DNA of 64,000 nucleotides from Limnanthes douglasii subsp. nivea (GCA_036936605.1 JAUPFV010000003.1:109377278-109441277); one strand, 5' to 3'; counted from the stretch's first letter, positions 34,230 to 45,795 are shown. A program made the numbers and translations. Notes: generated by a model not told the origin, from the sequence alone.

Positions 34230-35084
34230 TGTTATAGGAAAATATAACAAAGATTATAATAAGTAAAGGTTTTTATTTCTTTTGAGGAAAAAAGATACAA
34301 TTCTTTAGACGTGAGAGCTTATTTATACTTTCTCTTGGTCATATTAAGTAGCTAATTAATACATATTCCCATTGATTCAGTCTGTAGACTATTATTTATG
34401 ATAAAAACCCTAATTTTATCGTTATGACTCCAGTCTCTTTTCATTAATACAGTACAACACTTTATTCCGTGTGATCTTTATTAGCTCCTTGATTATCTAT
34501 CGGTTACAGTAGGCTTCGATCGGTCTCGTATGCTCTGCTCGTCCTTTATTAACTTGCTCGGTAGACGTTTGATTGTTTTTTCAACACCGAATCTCGCTCG
34601 GCCTGCTCAGCGAGGCGTCTATTCATTCGAGCTCCTTGTTGTAGTACGAGCCATTGTCTATCTCTATTGATCGGTTGCCTTGCTGCCTCATCTTTGCTTT
34701 TTAGCTAGCCTTTAGTGATATGGCTTTGCTCTACATCGTTCCTCCATGAGGCCTCTGTCTATTTACTAAGTCTCGTATGCTTCGCTCGTCGTCATTCTAT
34801 TTACTTGGTAGATGTTTGAAAGTTTCTTTATTTATGATTCGTGATCGGTTTCCTCAACGAAGCGTCTGTTTAAATGAGCTTAGCTTTGTAGTAAGAACCG
34901 ATGTCGTCCTCCATCTATCGGTTTCCTTGTCGGTCCCTTTTTTTTTGGCTGACCCTTTGTGATATAGCTCTTCTTTGCATGGGGCCTCAGTTATGTTACA
35001 TTTGTCGTTTTCCATTGAGTTACTTATGTGTTCTTTTCTTTCACCTCTGTTCGGAAGTACTAGGTGATGAGAATTTGCTCATCA
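34230..35084 (-). repeat. 5' LTR of element F (full length, 855 bp)
   Basis: Starts TGTTATAGGAAAATATAACA on plus and ends GCTCATCA at 35084, followed by the target duplication ATATT. The first ~785 bp match the left LTR; the last 70 bp survive only here. Confidence 0.85.
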
Positions 35085-35340
35085 ATATTGAGCCATGCAA
35101 TTTTTTAAGATTTTATAAGGGGATATATTCATATGGTATAGATGCCTTTACTAATTTTGGTCAAGCATGTACTTAAACAACTTCTCTAGATGTACTTCCT
35201 CTAGTCTTAAATAAGAGAGTTGGACGACCTAAGAAGAAACGAATTCCCTCTAGAGGATAATTAAGTATTCGATTTATAACGTGTTCTGATAGTTGTAAAT
35301 CTGGTCATAATAGACGATCATTTGTAGATGTTTTGTAAGA
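35085..35340 (+). pseudogene. MULE transposase remnant, part 2 (C-terminus)
   Basis: Continues the frame cut at 23354: EPCNFLRFYKGIYSYGIDAF, then, after a stop, LDVLPLVLNKRVGRPKKKRI and after another stop a knuckle-like CSDSCKSGHNRRSF. The GRPKKKRI basic motif followed by a zinc knuckle is the usual end of plant MULE transposases. No terminal inverted repeat was identified beyond it. Confidence 0.8.
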
Positions 35341-35444
35341 TCAATGTAATTTTTGATACTTTTAGTTTTTCATACCTTTTTTGTCATAATAATAATAGAT
35401 GATGCACAATAGATGAGAAACATTTTATTATAGATGGATTTTGG

Positions 35445-36164
35445 TGAGGATAATTATCGTCTGAGGGTAGGCTAGTAATTTGTTTTGTGTTTAGTGGTAG
35501 TATGTGGGTGTTTAATATTTAGAGTAGGGTCTAGAGGGAGAATTAAGCAGCCTGGTTGTATTTAATTTTCATTACCCCTATTTAATGCAGGTAGTTGAGT
35601 ATTTATACTCTTATGTTTGGGACCTTATGGGCTTTCGGGTCATGTTTAATGGACTCGGGTCATGTTTAAAGACCCATGAGCTCTAAGTAGGAGAGAAAGT
35701 AGCTTAGTCAAGAAGTGTTTAGGTTTTTAGTACTTTTGTCATAGTTCGAACAGTCCAACAGGGCTAAGTGTTCGAAGTGGTCTGTCCGGTCCGGAGGCCT
35801 TGGACCGATCTGTCCCTGTCCGGGGAGCAGGCAGAATTCGGACTCATCAGGAGCCCCTTTTTTAGGTGTTTGTTCAAATACTCTTGTCAAAAACCTGAAA
35901 AACAGTCCGACATCAGGGGTAGTTTTAATCCGGACAGGTCTGTTTGCCTTATGGTTTCATCCGGACCGATAAAACTTCATGAATCCAAACGGTTCTTTGC
36001 CAGAGTTTGTGGGACACGTGTTGCTTTCTGATTGGTTGCTTGAGCCGTTTTTTCACCTTGAATTTCAAACCCACCTTCTTCGAAAACCAACCTCTTAATT
36101 AAAGGTGGTGACATCAGCGCCGTCTTTAATCATTACCAATCTTTTCGAGTTCTCCTAGGAATCA
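35445..36164 (-). repeat. 3' LTR of Tat element C
   Basis: 720 bp, from TGAGGATAATTATC to CTCCTAGGAATCA on plus. Blocks shared with the 798-bp LTR of A include CTGAGGGTAGGCT, GGGTATTTATA-like, ACTCATCAGGAGCCCC and CTCCTAGGAATCA. Confidence 0.85.
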
Positions 36165-36183
36165 ATTTTTTTTTTAGATTTAC

Positions 36184-36190
36184 TATAAAT
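36184..36190 (+). promoter_or_regulatory. TATA box of the antisense ORF, element C
   Basis: TATAAAT, about 100 bp upstream of the aORF ATG at 36291 and just outside the LTR, in the same place as TATAAATA in A and B. Confidence 0.55.
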
Positions 36191-36290
36191 TCAAACACAC
36201 TTTCTACTGTTTTACCATCTCTCTCATATTTACTCTGCACAATTTCTCAAAGCTTTCTCTCTCTAAAGCAAAAACTTACCCAGATAGTTT

Positions 36291-39224
36291 ATGCTTACAG
36301 CGAGGAACGCTTTGATCAAAGGTGGGTGGCTCAACCTTTCTGAATTAGAGAAGGCAAAAAAGGTCGAAAGGGAAAGACGAATTGCGACAGGGTTATCCGT
36401 TTCGCCCATCGACAGACCAATAACATCAGCCACAGAGTCGGATCAAGGCTCTTCTTCCTCTAAAGGCACCAAGCCAAAAAGGTTATTCCAAACCAATCTC
36501 TCCCCCATTATCTCTGGTTCCTCGGTTCAGGAATCGGAACCCGTTGTCGAGCCAGGAGTAACAGTTACTAGTTTAAAAAAAACCCTCCCCCTTCATAGCT
36601 ATGGGGTCAGATACGGAGCACTCTCCTCAAAAGCTAGTTGACCGGAGAAGAGGCCGGTTAGTTAAAGCCAAGTTTCCAAGAGCACCCCCTCAAAATCAGG
36701 TGCCAAAGACAGTAGCACAGGGTCAGAAGTGCCCATCAAAGTTCCCAAGGACAGGCTGCCCGGTTCGGAGGGCACTAGTCCAAGTCTTCGAATAGAAGCA
36801 TCTGCATCAGAGCCCCAATCGGAGGCCAGAAACCAAGGGGACACTGAAGCCCATCAGTCCGGAGTCCAGGCTGAGCCAGAGCTGAACCCTCCCTCCACTA
36901 CTGCTACTGAAAACCCTTCATCAATCATGGAGGATGTAATGGAGGACTCTGTCGAAGAGGCTCCATTTGAGTCCGAGCCCTCCGGTCAGATCAGTAGTGC
37001 TGCTGTTGCCAATAAAGACAAAGGCAAAGAGAAGCTCTGCTTGAGGCATCCGAACCTGCCGGAGAGTCTCGAAGGAAGGGTAGGGCCTTGTTTTCACAAG
37101 GTCAACGTCAAGTACCTCCTTTCCCTGCAGAAAATTAACTATGCATTCATCCATAGAGCTGAGTTAGGCCGGATGCGTACAAAGTGGGGAATACCGGAGA
37201 ATGTGAAGATCAGGATCCCCATAAACCCAGAGACTCCCATGGACTGCAAAATGAGTGAAGTTGTCATCTTCACGGAGCTGTTCAACTGGGGACTTAGATT
37301 CCCCCTGGATCCAGAAATTATCAGATATTTCCATCTGATAAGGCTCTGTCCGAGCCAGCTGAGCCCCAATGCCTGGTATACCCTCATGGCCAGTATCATG
37401 GCTTCAAGGCTCTCCGGGATTCCTCTACTAATGGAGGAGTTTGCTGCTGTGGCCAGCCTCTACAGAAACCATCACATCCCCTCCTACCATTTCAACATGG
37501 GGGATAATTTCAAAGCTGTGGACGATTTGCTGGAGTCGGAGAGGAATTGGAAGACCCAGTTCCTATTCGTGAGTGGTGCATGGGAGAATGGGCGGAAAAT
37601 TAAGTCTGGTGTCAACCCAAGCCTCCTCACAAGCAGATGGAGGAGCGATCGTAAGTCTTCTGCTTTACGCTTTTATCTTTTTTTTAAAGGTTAGTTTAAA
37701 TTAACTTGTTTCATTTTTGCCTTGGCAGAACCGCCCAAGGACTTCAGTGACCACCTGAAAACCGGGCAGACCACTTGCACCAAGATCAATGCTTGGGCTG
37801 CTGAGAGGTGGGGGAACCGGTTCCATGCTGCTTTTACCGGAGGCAACTTAGCAAGGTCTCACTTGTGGAACACCACGGGTCGGAGAGACTTGACTTGGGA
37901 GGAGCTCACCACTCAGCCTCCTCCAGATGTTGTGCTTAAGAGGACCCACGAACCGGATGGGTCACTCTACTTGCCAGGCCGGGCCAAATCCCCGAGCAAG
38001 ATGAAAGGCAAGAAGAAGGGCAAGAGAGTGGTTGGTGAAGCTAACCCTGGATAAGTGGAGGAGGCAGTTCACAACCAAATCGATGCTGCTCTCTTGGAAG
38101 TGGTGGAGCAGGAGACTGAAAGACAAGAAGTTCCCTCCCCGAATCCTCCAAGAGCTTCCAAAAGAGATCGTAAACGGGGAGGAGAAAACAAAGACAGAGA
38201 GGCCAAGAAGAAAAAGACCTCCAAAGGTGACGAGCTTTCTCTCCGGGCTCCGGAGCCTTCTTTCCAAGCTGATCCCACTGACCCAACGCATGCTGAGGAG
38301 ATACCGGGTGACTTCCATACCGATGAGGTCGAGGGGGGAGATATCAATATTGACGGAGTAGATATCACCAGTCTTGGTGGGCTTGGTGAGTACTTCATCA
38401 ATCTTCCCAGAGACGACTTTGTCGGGCCTTACCTTCCTCCGAGCACCTCAAACACGGTCACTTTCAATGGTAAGAACTTTATCGTTTCTAGTGAAAGGGA
38501 TGCCATAGCCCACTCTTTGTTAAGCAACGTTCAGCCTGTACTTGTGTTGGAGAAACAAGTCTGAAATCAAGCCGAAATCATCAAAGACCTCAAGTCTGAC
38601 AAAGAGAGGTTGTCCGATGACCTTCGCACTGCCACTTCCAATGTTGCCATTTTAAAGGAAGAAACTGAGGAGTTGAAGAGAAACCAAGAGGAAAGCACCA
38701 CAAAAGTCTCCACTCTAGAGGACACCATCACAGAGCTCCAGGAGAAGCTGTCCGGTCTGGAGAAAGATCTTGCCACCTCAAAGGGAGAATCCAAGGCCAA
38801 AGACCAAATCATCACCAACTAGACCAATAACAAAATTTCTCTTGAGAATTCAGTGTCCAAGGCTGCCAAGGAAAAAGCTACTTTGCTAAGGGAGCAAGAG
38901 GCCAAGATCCAAGTCAAGATTGATGCTTATGCCAACAACGTGATCGACACCCATGAGGAGATGTATGCCAAGGTGAAGTCTGACATGGTTTTACTCTTCC
39001 ATGAGAAATTTCCGAAGAGAAACCTAGGGGATTTATGGCTTTATGTAGAGTCTGATGACCTCCCACATCATACAATGGCCGAAGGCGACCAGTTTGGCTA
39101 TTCCATTGCCTCCTCATCCGAGGACGAAGAACGTACCGGGGAAAGCCCAGACGAAGAGGAAGATGATCCTAAGGGAAAGAAGAAGGTAAATGAAGCTGAG
39201 CCATCTTCAAAGGCTCAGTCTTAA
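36291..39224 (+). pseudogene. Antisense ORF (aORF) of Tat element C, several breaks
   Basis: Starts with ATG 36291 (NALIKGGWLNLSELEKAKKV). Two frameshifts lie in the variable N-terminal part (around 36575-36600 and 36660-36760). The frame from 36729 then carries the intact central domain: LPESLEGRVGPCFHKVNVKY, LFNWGLRFPLDPEI, LCPSQLSPNAWYTLMAS. The intron is conserved (GTAAGT at 37651, CAG ending 37728, 78 nt). Exon 2 (EPPKDFSDHLKTGQTTCTKI, GNLARSHLWNTTGRRDLTWE) is interrupted by stops at about 38052, 38562 and 38820 and ends with the acidic tail at 39224. The conserved splice sites despite age support the spliced reading in A and B. Confidence 0.85.
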
Positions 39225-39263
39225 TTCATGAACTACTTTTTTTCTTTTTATCCAGACTAAAGT

Positions 39264-39367
39264 CCTTCGAAGGCCAAGGCATTCTTTCTTGAAATTGTGT
39301 CCGGCATCTGACCGGATAGGTTTTTGGTTCTGTTTTGACAATTCAAAAGTCCTTGGAGGGCCGAGGC
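39264..39367. terminator. Hairpin set between convergent units, element C
   Basis: CCTTCGAAGGCCAAGG at 39264 and CCTTGGAGGGCCGAGG at 39351, diverged versions of CCTTGGAAGGCCAAGG in A and B. A GTCCGGCATCTGACCGGAT dyad lies between them. Role as a 3'-end or termination signal is inferred from position only. Confidence 0.4.
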
Positions 39368-39441
39368 ACTTTAAGTTATTTTAATGAATATCTTTGTTTT
39401 GTGCAATCCTCATCTTCTTTCATTGTTTGTTCCAATTTTGA

Positions 39442-39588
39442 CGGCTAGAGTTTAAACAGCCTTTAGTTACTTCATAGTGAGAGTGTTTAAATTCTCCGGC
39501 TAGAGTTTAAATAGCCCTTAGTTATTTCATAGTGAGAGTGTTTAAATTCTCCGGCTAGAGTTTAAATAGCCCTTAGTTATTTCTGCCC
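39442..39588. repeat. 55-bp tandem repeat, about 2.7 copies
   Basis: CGGCTAGAGTTTAAA starts at 39442, 39497 and 39552, giving a 55-bp period with few differences. A and B have a single unit here (CGGCTAGAATTTAAATAGCC), so the expansion is private to C. Confidence 0.9.
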
Positions 39589-39762
39589 GGATAGTGTGAC
39601 AAAGGACAAAACTTAAAACACTTTAGAAAATTTTAAGAAGGCATCGAATTTTGTTCAAAAGCCCGGACACCTCATTAAAACCTCCCCGTGCCACCAGGGA
39701 GGAAAGAGTATGCCCACAAATATTTACATGGATGTTTAAACAAGTAAATATTTACATAAATG

Positions 39763-42700
39763 CTATTCTAAGTACATCCGGAGATGTTCAATATTCCAAG
39801 GGTGAGTTAAAAATCTTCCATCCTTGTCTTCTAGCCAATATGTTCCAGGTTTAAGCCTTTCAACAACCATATAAGGTCCTTCCCAAGTTGGAGCCAACTT
39901 GCCGAACAGCTTTTCTTTAGTGTGTAAGAAGACTTTCCTCAATACCTTGTCCCCTAGTTGGAAATCTCTTCTTTTAACTTTGGAAGCAAACCTGCTTCTC
40001 ATCAAACCCTGATAGTGTGCAACTTTAAGGTGAGCTTTAACTCGTCTTTCTTCTATCAAATCGAGCTGACCTCTGATTGCCACCTCGTTAGCGTGTTCGG
40101 AGAATTTGTGAACACGAAATGATGGGAGAGTTGCTTATATGGGAGCTACTGCATCCATTCCATAGACCAAAGCAAATGGTGACTCTTGTGTTGCAGCCCC
40201 AGGTGTTGTCCGGTAGGCCCACAAGACCTCTTGTAAATAACTAGGCCACTTCCCACCAGCCCCTTCCAAATTCTTCTTCAAACCGGACAATATAGTTCTA
40301 TTAGCCACTTCGACTTGTCCATTTGCTTGTGGGTGGAAAGATGAAGAGAAACAATATTGTATACCCCTTAAGGCACATAAACTCTCCATTTCCCTATTGT
40401 CGAACTGTGGCCCATTGTCTGTATTTATTTTTCGTGGGACACCAAATCTGCAACATATGTTGGATAAAATGAATTTTATAACAGCTTTTGATGTTGTTCC
40501 TGCTAGAGAGGCTGCTTCAATCCACTTCGAAAAGTAATCTATAGCAACAATTATAGTTTTGCGTCCTCCGGAGGCCATAGGGAGAGGCCCTACTAAATCC
40601 AACCCCCATCGAGCAAAAGGAATAGGTTCAGAAATTGACTCTAAAGGAATGGCTGGGACATGAATTTCATTGCTGTACCTCTGGCATGGGTCACACCTTC
40701 TTACCAATTTCTTAGCATCTTTCATGATAGATGGACAATAGTATCCGGCCAGTAAAACTCTTCTTGTTAAAGCCTTGAATCCACAATGGGCTGATCCCTC
40801 ACCATCATGCAATTCGGAGAGGACTACTTGAGACTCTTCATCCCCCAAACAGCGCAGGAGAGGTTTACTGTAAGATTTTTTATACAACACGTCTCTCAAT
40901 ATGATGAAACCACGAGCCTTGTGTTTCAATGTTCTGGCTAGTGATTTATCCAGAGGCACGATACCATCAGAGAGGTATTGTAGGAGAGGAAACCTCTAGT
41001 CGTGAGGTTGTTTCACCTTTACTTCAAAAATTTCCTCTTTGTTACCCATATTAAGTTGAATGGAGGGGCTCTCCAGCACATGGATCCATAGATATGACTA
41101 TGTATATGCTATGGTTGCTAATGAGTCTGCTAGCTCATTTTCTATCCGGGGTATGTGCTCATAAGCAACACTTTTAAACTTGAGTGCTTCATTTTTAAGG
41201 AGGAGTAAATATTTCACAAGCTGCTTCGTACTCGGACTCATTATTGGATGCCCTGACAACAAAACATATAGCTTGGTACATTTTGTCACCATACGGAGAA
41301 GTCAAACACACCCCTGCACCACATCCCATAGTGCTAGATCCACCATCTGTTCGGAAGACCCATACCTATTTATCTTTCATGTCAGTAGTCTGCTCCGAAG
41401 CCCTGTCGGAGTGAAATTCAACCAAAAAATCAGCCACAACTTGGGCTTTGACTGCCGTTCGAGGAGAAAAATCTATGTCGAAGTCCCCCAACTCTACTGA
41501 TAACTTAGTCATCCTGCTTGAAATGTCTGCCTTTTGAAGGACATTCATTAAGGGAAAAGAAGTCCGGACGATGATGGGATGAGCCTGGAAATAAGGCCTC
41601 ATCTTCCTGGCAGCTATCACCAGGGCTAATGCTAACTTCTCGAGTTTCAAATAGCGCCATCCTGCATCTATCAAACTTTTGCTGATGTAGTACACTGGAT
41701 GGGGATGACTATCCACTTCTCTTACCAACACAGCACTGATGGCACAACTTGAAACCGCTAAATATACGAAGAGTGTCTCCCCTTCAACTGGTTTAAACAA
41801 AGTTTTGGGGGAGGACAGGTGCTTCTTGATCTCATTGAAAGCCTCATCACACTGTGGGGTCCAATCGAATCCCTTGGCACCCTTCAAAGTTTGAAAAAAC
41901 GGGGCGCACCTGTCCGAAGACCTTGAGATAAATCTGTTTAAGGCAGCTAATCTCCCCGTTAGTCGCTGTACTTCTTTAATATTTCGAGGAGGCTCCATTT
42001 GGAATAGAGCATTAAGTTGGTCCAGATCGGGTTGTATTCCATGCTCGCTTATAATATAGCCTAAAAACTTCCCGGACTGCACTCTGAACACACATTTTTC
42101 TGGGTTTAATTTCAAATTCACTTTTACCAAGTTGGCAAAAGTTTCTTGGAGATCAGTCAAGTGCAATTGCTCATCCACACTCTTCACCATCATGTCATCA
42201 ATGTATACTTCCATATTTCTTCCAATCTGATCAACAAAAGCTTTGTTTACTCATCTCTGATAAGTAGCCCCAGCATTTTTTAACCCAAACGGCATTACCT
42301 TATAGCAATGAAGACCTCTGTCAGTGACAAATGTGGTATGCTCTTGATCCTTCGGATCTACTTGAATCTGATTGTATCCGGAGAAGGCATCCATAAAGGA
42401 CAGCAACTTGTTCCCAGAGGTGGAGTCTACTAGTTGGTCTATCCTGGGAACTGGATACAAATCTTTTGGGCAAGCTCTATTGAGATCTGTGAAGTCAATG
42501 CACATGCGCCACTTGCCATTTTTCTTCTTTACCAGAACCGGATTGGCAGTCCACAAAGGATACTGAGACTCCTTGATGTGCCCCATCTTCGTGAGCATGT
42601 CAACCTCTTGTACAATGACATCAGCCTTCTCCTTAGAAAAAGCTCTTCTCTTTTGAACCACTGGTGCTATGTCTCTCCGGACGGATAGGTGATGTGATAT

Positions 42701-42934
42701 TACTTCTGCGGGAACTCCAGTAACATCAGCATTACACCAAGCAAAAACGTGCTGATGGTTAATTAAAAACTTTAACATTTCATTTTTCAAAACTGGTGGC
42801 ATCTTAGACCCTATGTTGACACTTTTTCCTTCTTCTAAGCAATGTGTCTCTACCTCTTCGACTGGTATCAAAACTCCAAGGGTCTCTCTGGGGTCATCAA
42901 TTTCACCCTCACCCCTAGAAAGCCACTCAAACTG
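39763..42934 (-). pseudogene. Pol of Tat element C (RT, RNase H, integrase), broken
   Basis: Reads from the stop at 42935 down to 39763. Reverse transcriptase motifs intact: WRMCIDFTDLNRACPKDLYP, MDAFSGYNQI, YIDDMMVKS; a stop at about 42248 (KNAGATYQR then stop). The archaeal-type RNase H has lost ~35-40 residues after SEYEAA, including the LLSDSQ catalytic Asp. Integrase at 40959-40135: ARWGLDLVGPLPMASGG, INTDNGPQFDNREM, ANGQVEVANR, then a stop; the GPY-type C-terminus is 40083-39763 (WEGPYMVVERLKPGTYWLED). Close to A/B pol throughout, but clearly dead. Confidence 0.9.
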
Positions 42935-43128
42935 CTATTGCTCGTTAATACGAACTGCCCCCAGTGTTCGGGGAGCCAAAGCTGTAGCATAACATTCTCT
43001 TGCAACATTTTGACTGCTCCGGACGACTCCCACTTGTCCCTGAACATCATATTTTAAACACTGGTGGACTGTTGAAGCCACTGCATGCATCCTAGAGAGC
43101 CAAGACCTCCCTAGAATAGCATTATAGC
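42935..43128 (-). pseudogene. Protease end of Tat element C, ending at the conserved stop
   Basis: Translation NAILGRSWLSRMHAVASTV and ECYATALAPRTLGAVRINEQ, then TAG followed by CAGTTT at 42937-42929. The upstream side is cut by the 3' LTR of copia G at 43129. Confidence 0.85.
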
Positions 43129-43297
43129 TGTTAAGAAATAAAGAGAGAAACGAGAGAAGTAGAAAAAGGAACAAACCGCTAGACGGCTAGGGTTTTGTAT
43201 TATTAAGAAGTATAACAATTAGTACAGTATACGCTCTTATTTATAATAAAAGAAAGCTAACGGGCTTGGGCTTTATATAGGCTTTATATTCTTAACA
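43129..43297 (-). repeat. 3' LTR of copia G
   Basis: 169 bp. On minus it runs TGTTAAGAATATAAAGCC ... CTTTATTTCTTAACA, with TG/CA ends and a short terminal inverted repeat TGTTAAGAA/TTCTTAACA. Confidence 0.88.
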
Positions 43298-43312
43298 CCC
43301 TCCCTCAAACTT
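43298..43312 (-). other. Polypurine tract of copia G
   Basis: On minus AAGTTTGAGGGAGGG directly precedes the LTR TG. This is the primer site for plus-strand DNA synthesis in LTR retrotransposons. Confidence 0.8.
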
Positions 43313-45795
43313 ACAATGCAACAGTAATAGGCATTGAGAGTTTGTCACAAAGAAAACGAAACCGCGCTGTGGACTGAGCCTTTGTGAAAATATCAGCAAT
43401 CTGCAAAGCTGACGGAACATACGGAAGCGAGATGGTGCCGATCTGAAGATGATGTCGAGTGAAATGACAATCTATTTCAATGTGCTTCGTCCTCTCATGA
43501 AAAACTGAATTCTTTGCTATCTGCATGGCGCTTTTGTTATCACAATGTAGGGAAGTTGGTTTAGTAACATTAACCCCTATATCTGTAAGAAGCCATCGTA
43601 ACCAAACAATCTCACATGTGGTGACAGCCATAGCACGATACTCAGCTTCAGTAGACGATCTAGAGACAACATCTTGTTTCTTGCTTTTCCATGATATCAA
43701 TGAATCTCCAAGAAAAATACAGAAACCGGTAGTAGATTTTCGATCATGAGGATCACTATCCCAATCAGCATCGCTATAGGCACGCAGTTCAAGTGAAGAG
43801 GTCGAGGGAAATAAAAGGCTCTGGAACTGAGTGCCACGAAGATATCTCAATATTCGAAGAACAGCTCCCCAATGAACAGATGTAGGAGCAGTAACAAACT
43901 GACTGACCACATGAACAGCATAAGCTATATCTGGCCGAGTAACTGTAAGATAGACCAAGCTCCCTACAAGAGTTCGATATAGACTTGGATCTGACAAAGG
44001 AACGCCATCAGTCGGAGAATACCGAGCATTGGTTTCAAGAGGAGTATCTACCGTTCTGTTATCAGAAAGCCGCGCTCGTTCGAATAAATCAGATATATAT
44101 TTTGTCTGAGAGAGAATATAACCTTTTGGAGAGTGAGCCACCTCAATACCTAAAAAATATCGTAATAGTCCCAAGTCTTTCATTGCAAAACGCTGAGCCA
44201 AATCACGTTTTAGTGCTGCAATGCCATCAATATCATCACCTGTAATGATCATATCATCTACATATAGTGATAAAATAATTCGTCCTACACTAGTACATTT
44301 GATAAACAAGGCCGAATCGTGATTACTAGCAAGGAAACCAAGTGAAGTTATAACCGTAGAGAATTTTTCAAACCAGGCACGAGGAGCTTGTTTGAGTCCA
44401 TATAAGGCTTTCCTAAGTCGACAAACTTCACCTGGTTGGTGAGCAACACCTGGAGGAGGAGTCATGTAAACCTCCTCATGAAGGTCACCATTCAAAAATG
44501 CATTTTTGACATCGAGTTGGAAGATTTTCCACTGGCGAACAGAAGCAACCGCAATAAGAGTACGAACAGTCGTCATTTTTGCCACTGGGGCAAATGTTTC
44601 ATCATAATCCATACCATACTTCTGTGAATACCCTTTTGCTACAAGACGAGCCTTATATCTTTCAACAGATCCATCAGATTTTGTTTTAATTTTAAAAACC
44701 CATCGAGAACCGATTATATGCTTACCGGATGAAGGCTTAACTATATCCCATGTATGAGTTTGGTAAAGAGCAGTGAGCTCTTCGACTATTGCATTTTGCC
44801 AATGAGGATCAGAAATAGCTTCTTTAAACGACTGAGGTTCATATAAATCATGTATTTTTGCTATAAAAGAGGCAAAAGGAGCTGAGTAAGAAGAATACGC
44901 AAAATCTGGTAGTTTGGTAGACTTACTTGTACGAGTAGATCTTCTAAGGAGTGGAGCTGGTGGTTCACTAAAAGAAGAATCTGAATCAGGACTTGATGGA
45001 GCAGAAGTAGTATCAGTTGTAGTTGATGTCTCAGGAGCTGTCACATCAATATCAATGGGTATGTCGCTATTATTTTCAAAGGGATCAATAGTCTGAAGTT
45101 TGGTACTTGTTATATCATGTGATTTCGTTGGAATCGAATAAAACGGGATATGCTCAAGAAAAGTAACATGTCGAGAGACATAAAGTTTCTGACTAGTGGG
45201 ATCAAAACAACGATAACCTTTCTGTCTAACACCATAACCCAAGAAAACACATATTGCGGATTTAGGGCCCAATTTGTTGCGTTCTACATGAGGACGAAGG
45301 ACAAAACATGTACATCCAAACACTCGTAAGGAAGAATAATCTGGAAGTTGTCCATATAACTTCTGAAAAGGAGACATCCCTGCATTATGAGTAGTGGGAA
45401 TTCGATTAATCACATATACAGCAGTATGAATTGCTTCTCCCCCAAAAAAAAGTAGGAACCTCAGCAGATAAAAGTAAAGAACGAGCAGTCTCAATAAGAT
45501 GACGATGTTTTCTTTCTGCAACACCATTCTGCTGAGGGGTGTCAGTGCAAGAAGACTGATGTATGGTACCATCAGATGCAAGTAACTGAGTAAAATCATT
45601 GGATGTATATTCACCCCCCAAGTCACACCTGAAACATTTTATTACAGCAGAATGTTGAGTCTTAACAAGTGCCCGAAATTCTCTATAAATTCCAAGGAAA
45701 TCTGATCTCCGTTTCATAAGGTAAACCCAAGTATATCGAGTATAATCATCGATGAAAGAAACATAGTAGGATGAACCACCCTTTGTGGAGACAGG
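43311..45795 (-). pseudogene. Copia G polyprotein: integrase (partial), RT, RNase H; one frameshift
   Basis: From 45795 downward: integrase core (SFIDDYTRYTWVYLMKRRSD, GGEYTSNDFTQLLASDG, TPQQNGVAERKHRHLIE around the catalytic residues). A frameshift sits in a run of eight T (minus) at about 45446-45453. After it one open frame continues to 43311: integrase C-terminus (YSSLRVFGCTCFVLRPHVER), reverse transcriptase (WVFKIKTKSDGSVERYKARL, QLDVKNAFLNGDL, YGLKQAPRAW, SLYVDDMIITGDD with the catalytic YVDD) and RNase H (YSDADWDSDPHDRKSTTGFC, SRSSTEAEYRAM, HCDNKSAMQIAKN). Nearly intact apart from the frameshift and the loss of everything upstream to the Tat insertion. Confidence 0.9.

Larger units (their letters stand above)
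23355..35084 (-). mobile_element. LTR retrotransposon F, 11.7 kb, filled with other elements
   Basis: Bounded by LTRs in direct orientation: 34230-35084 (855 bp, full) and 23355-24147 (truncated at its inner end). It is flanked by the 5-bp target duplication ATATT at 23350-23354 and 35085-35089. The gag at 32.9-34.2 kb lies on minus next to the right LTR, so the element runs on minus. A plus-strand extra-ORF remnant (30.9-32.2 kb) suggests Tat-type architecture. Its pol and polypurine tract are missing; Tat element D and chromovirus E occupy 24148-30885. The restored MULE frame across the duplication makes the outer boundaries very secure. Confidence 0.85.
35445..43128 (-). mobile_element. 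Older Tat gypsy element C
   Basis: Same family and order as A: 3' LTR (35445-36164), antisense aORF on plus (36291-39224), convergent spacer with a tandem repeat, pol on minus (42934-39763), the gag/pol stop at 42937-42935 and the protease end to 43128. There copia G is inserted into the protease codons for YNAILGRSW. The gag part and 5' LTR are not in the window. Point stops, small indels and one RNase H deletion show it is considerably older than A and B. Confidence 0.9.
43129..45795 (-). mobile_element. Ty1/copia retrotransposon G, cut by Tat element A
   Basis: Minus-strand copia inserted in the protease of Tat element C. It has a 3' LTR of 169 bp (43129-43297, TGTTAAGAAATAAAG to ATTCTTAACA on plus), a polypurine tract, and the polyprotein from RNase H back into the integrase core. 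At 45795 the integrase codons for PVSTKGGSSYYVSFIDDYTR end where the LTR of element A starts. The upstream gag, protease and 5' LTR are not in the window. Copia H and the 15-kb fragment belong to this family. Confidence 0.9.

Noticed and set aside
39442..39588. Regular repeats suggesting a CRISPR array
   Set aside because: Head-to-tail 55-bp tandem repeats without spacers inside a plant retrotransposon.
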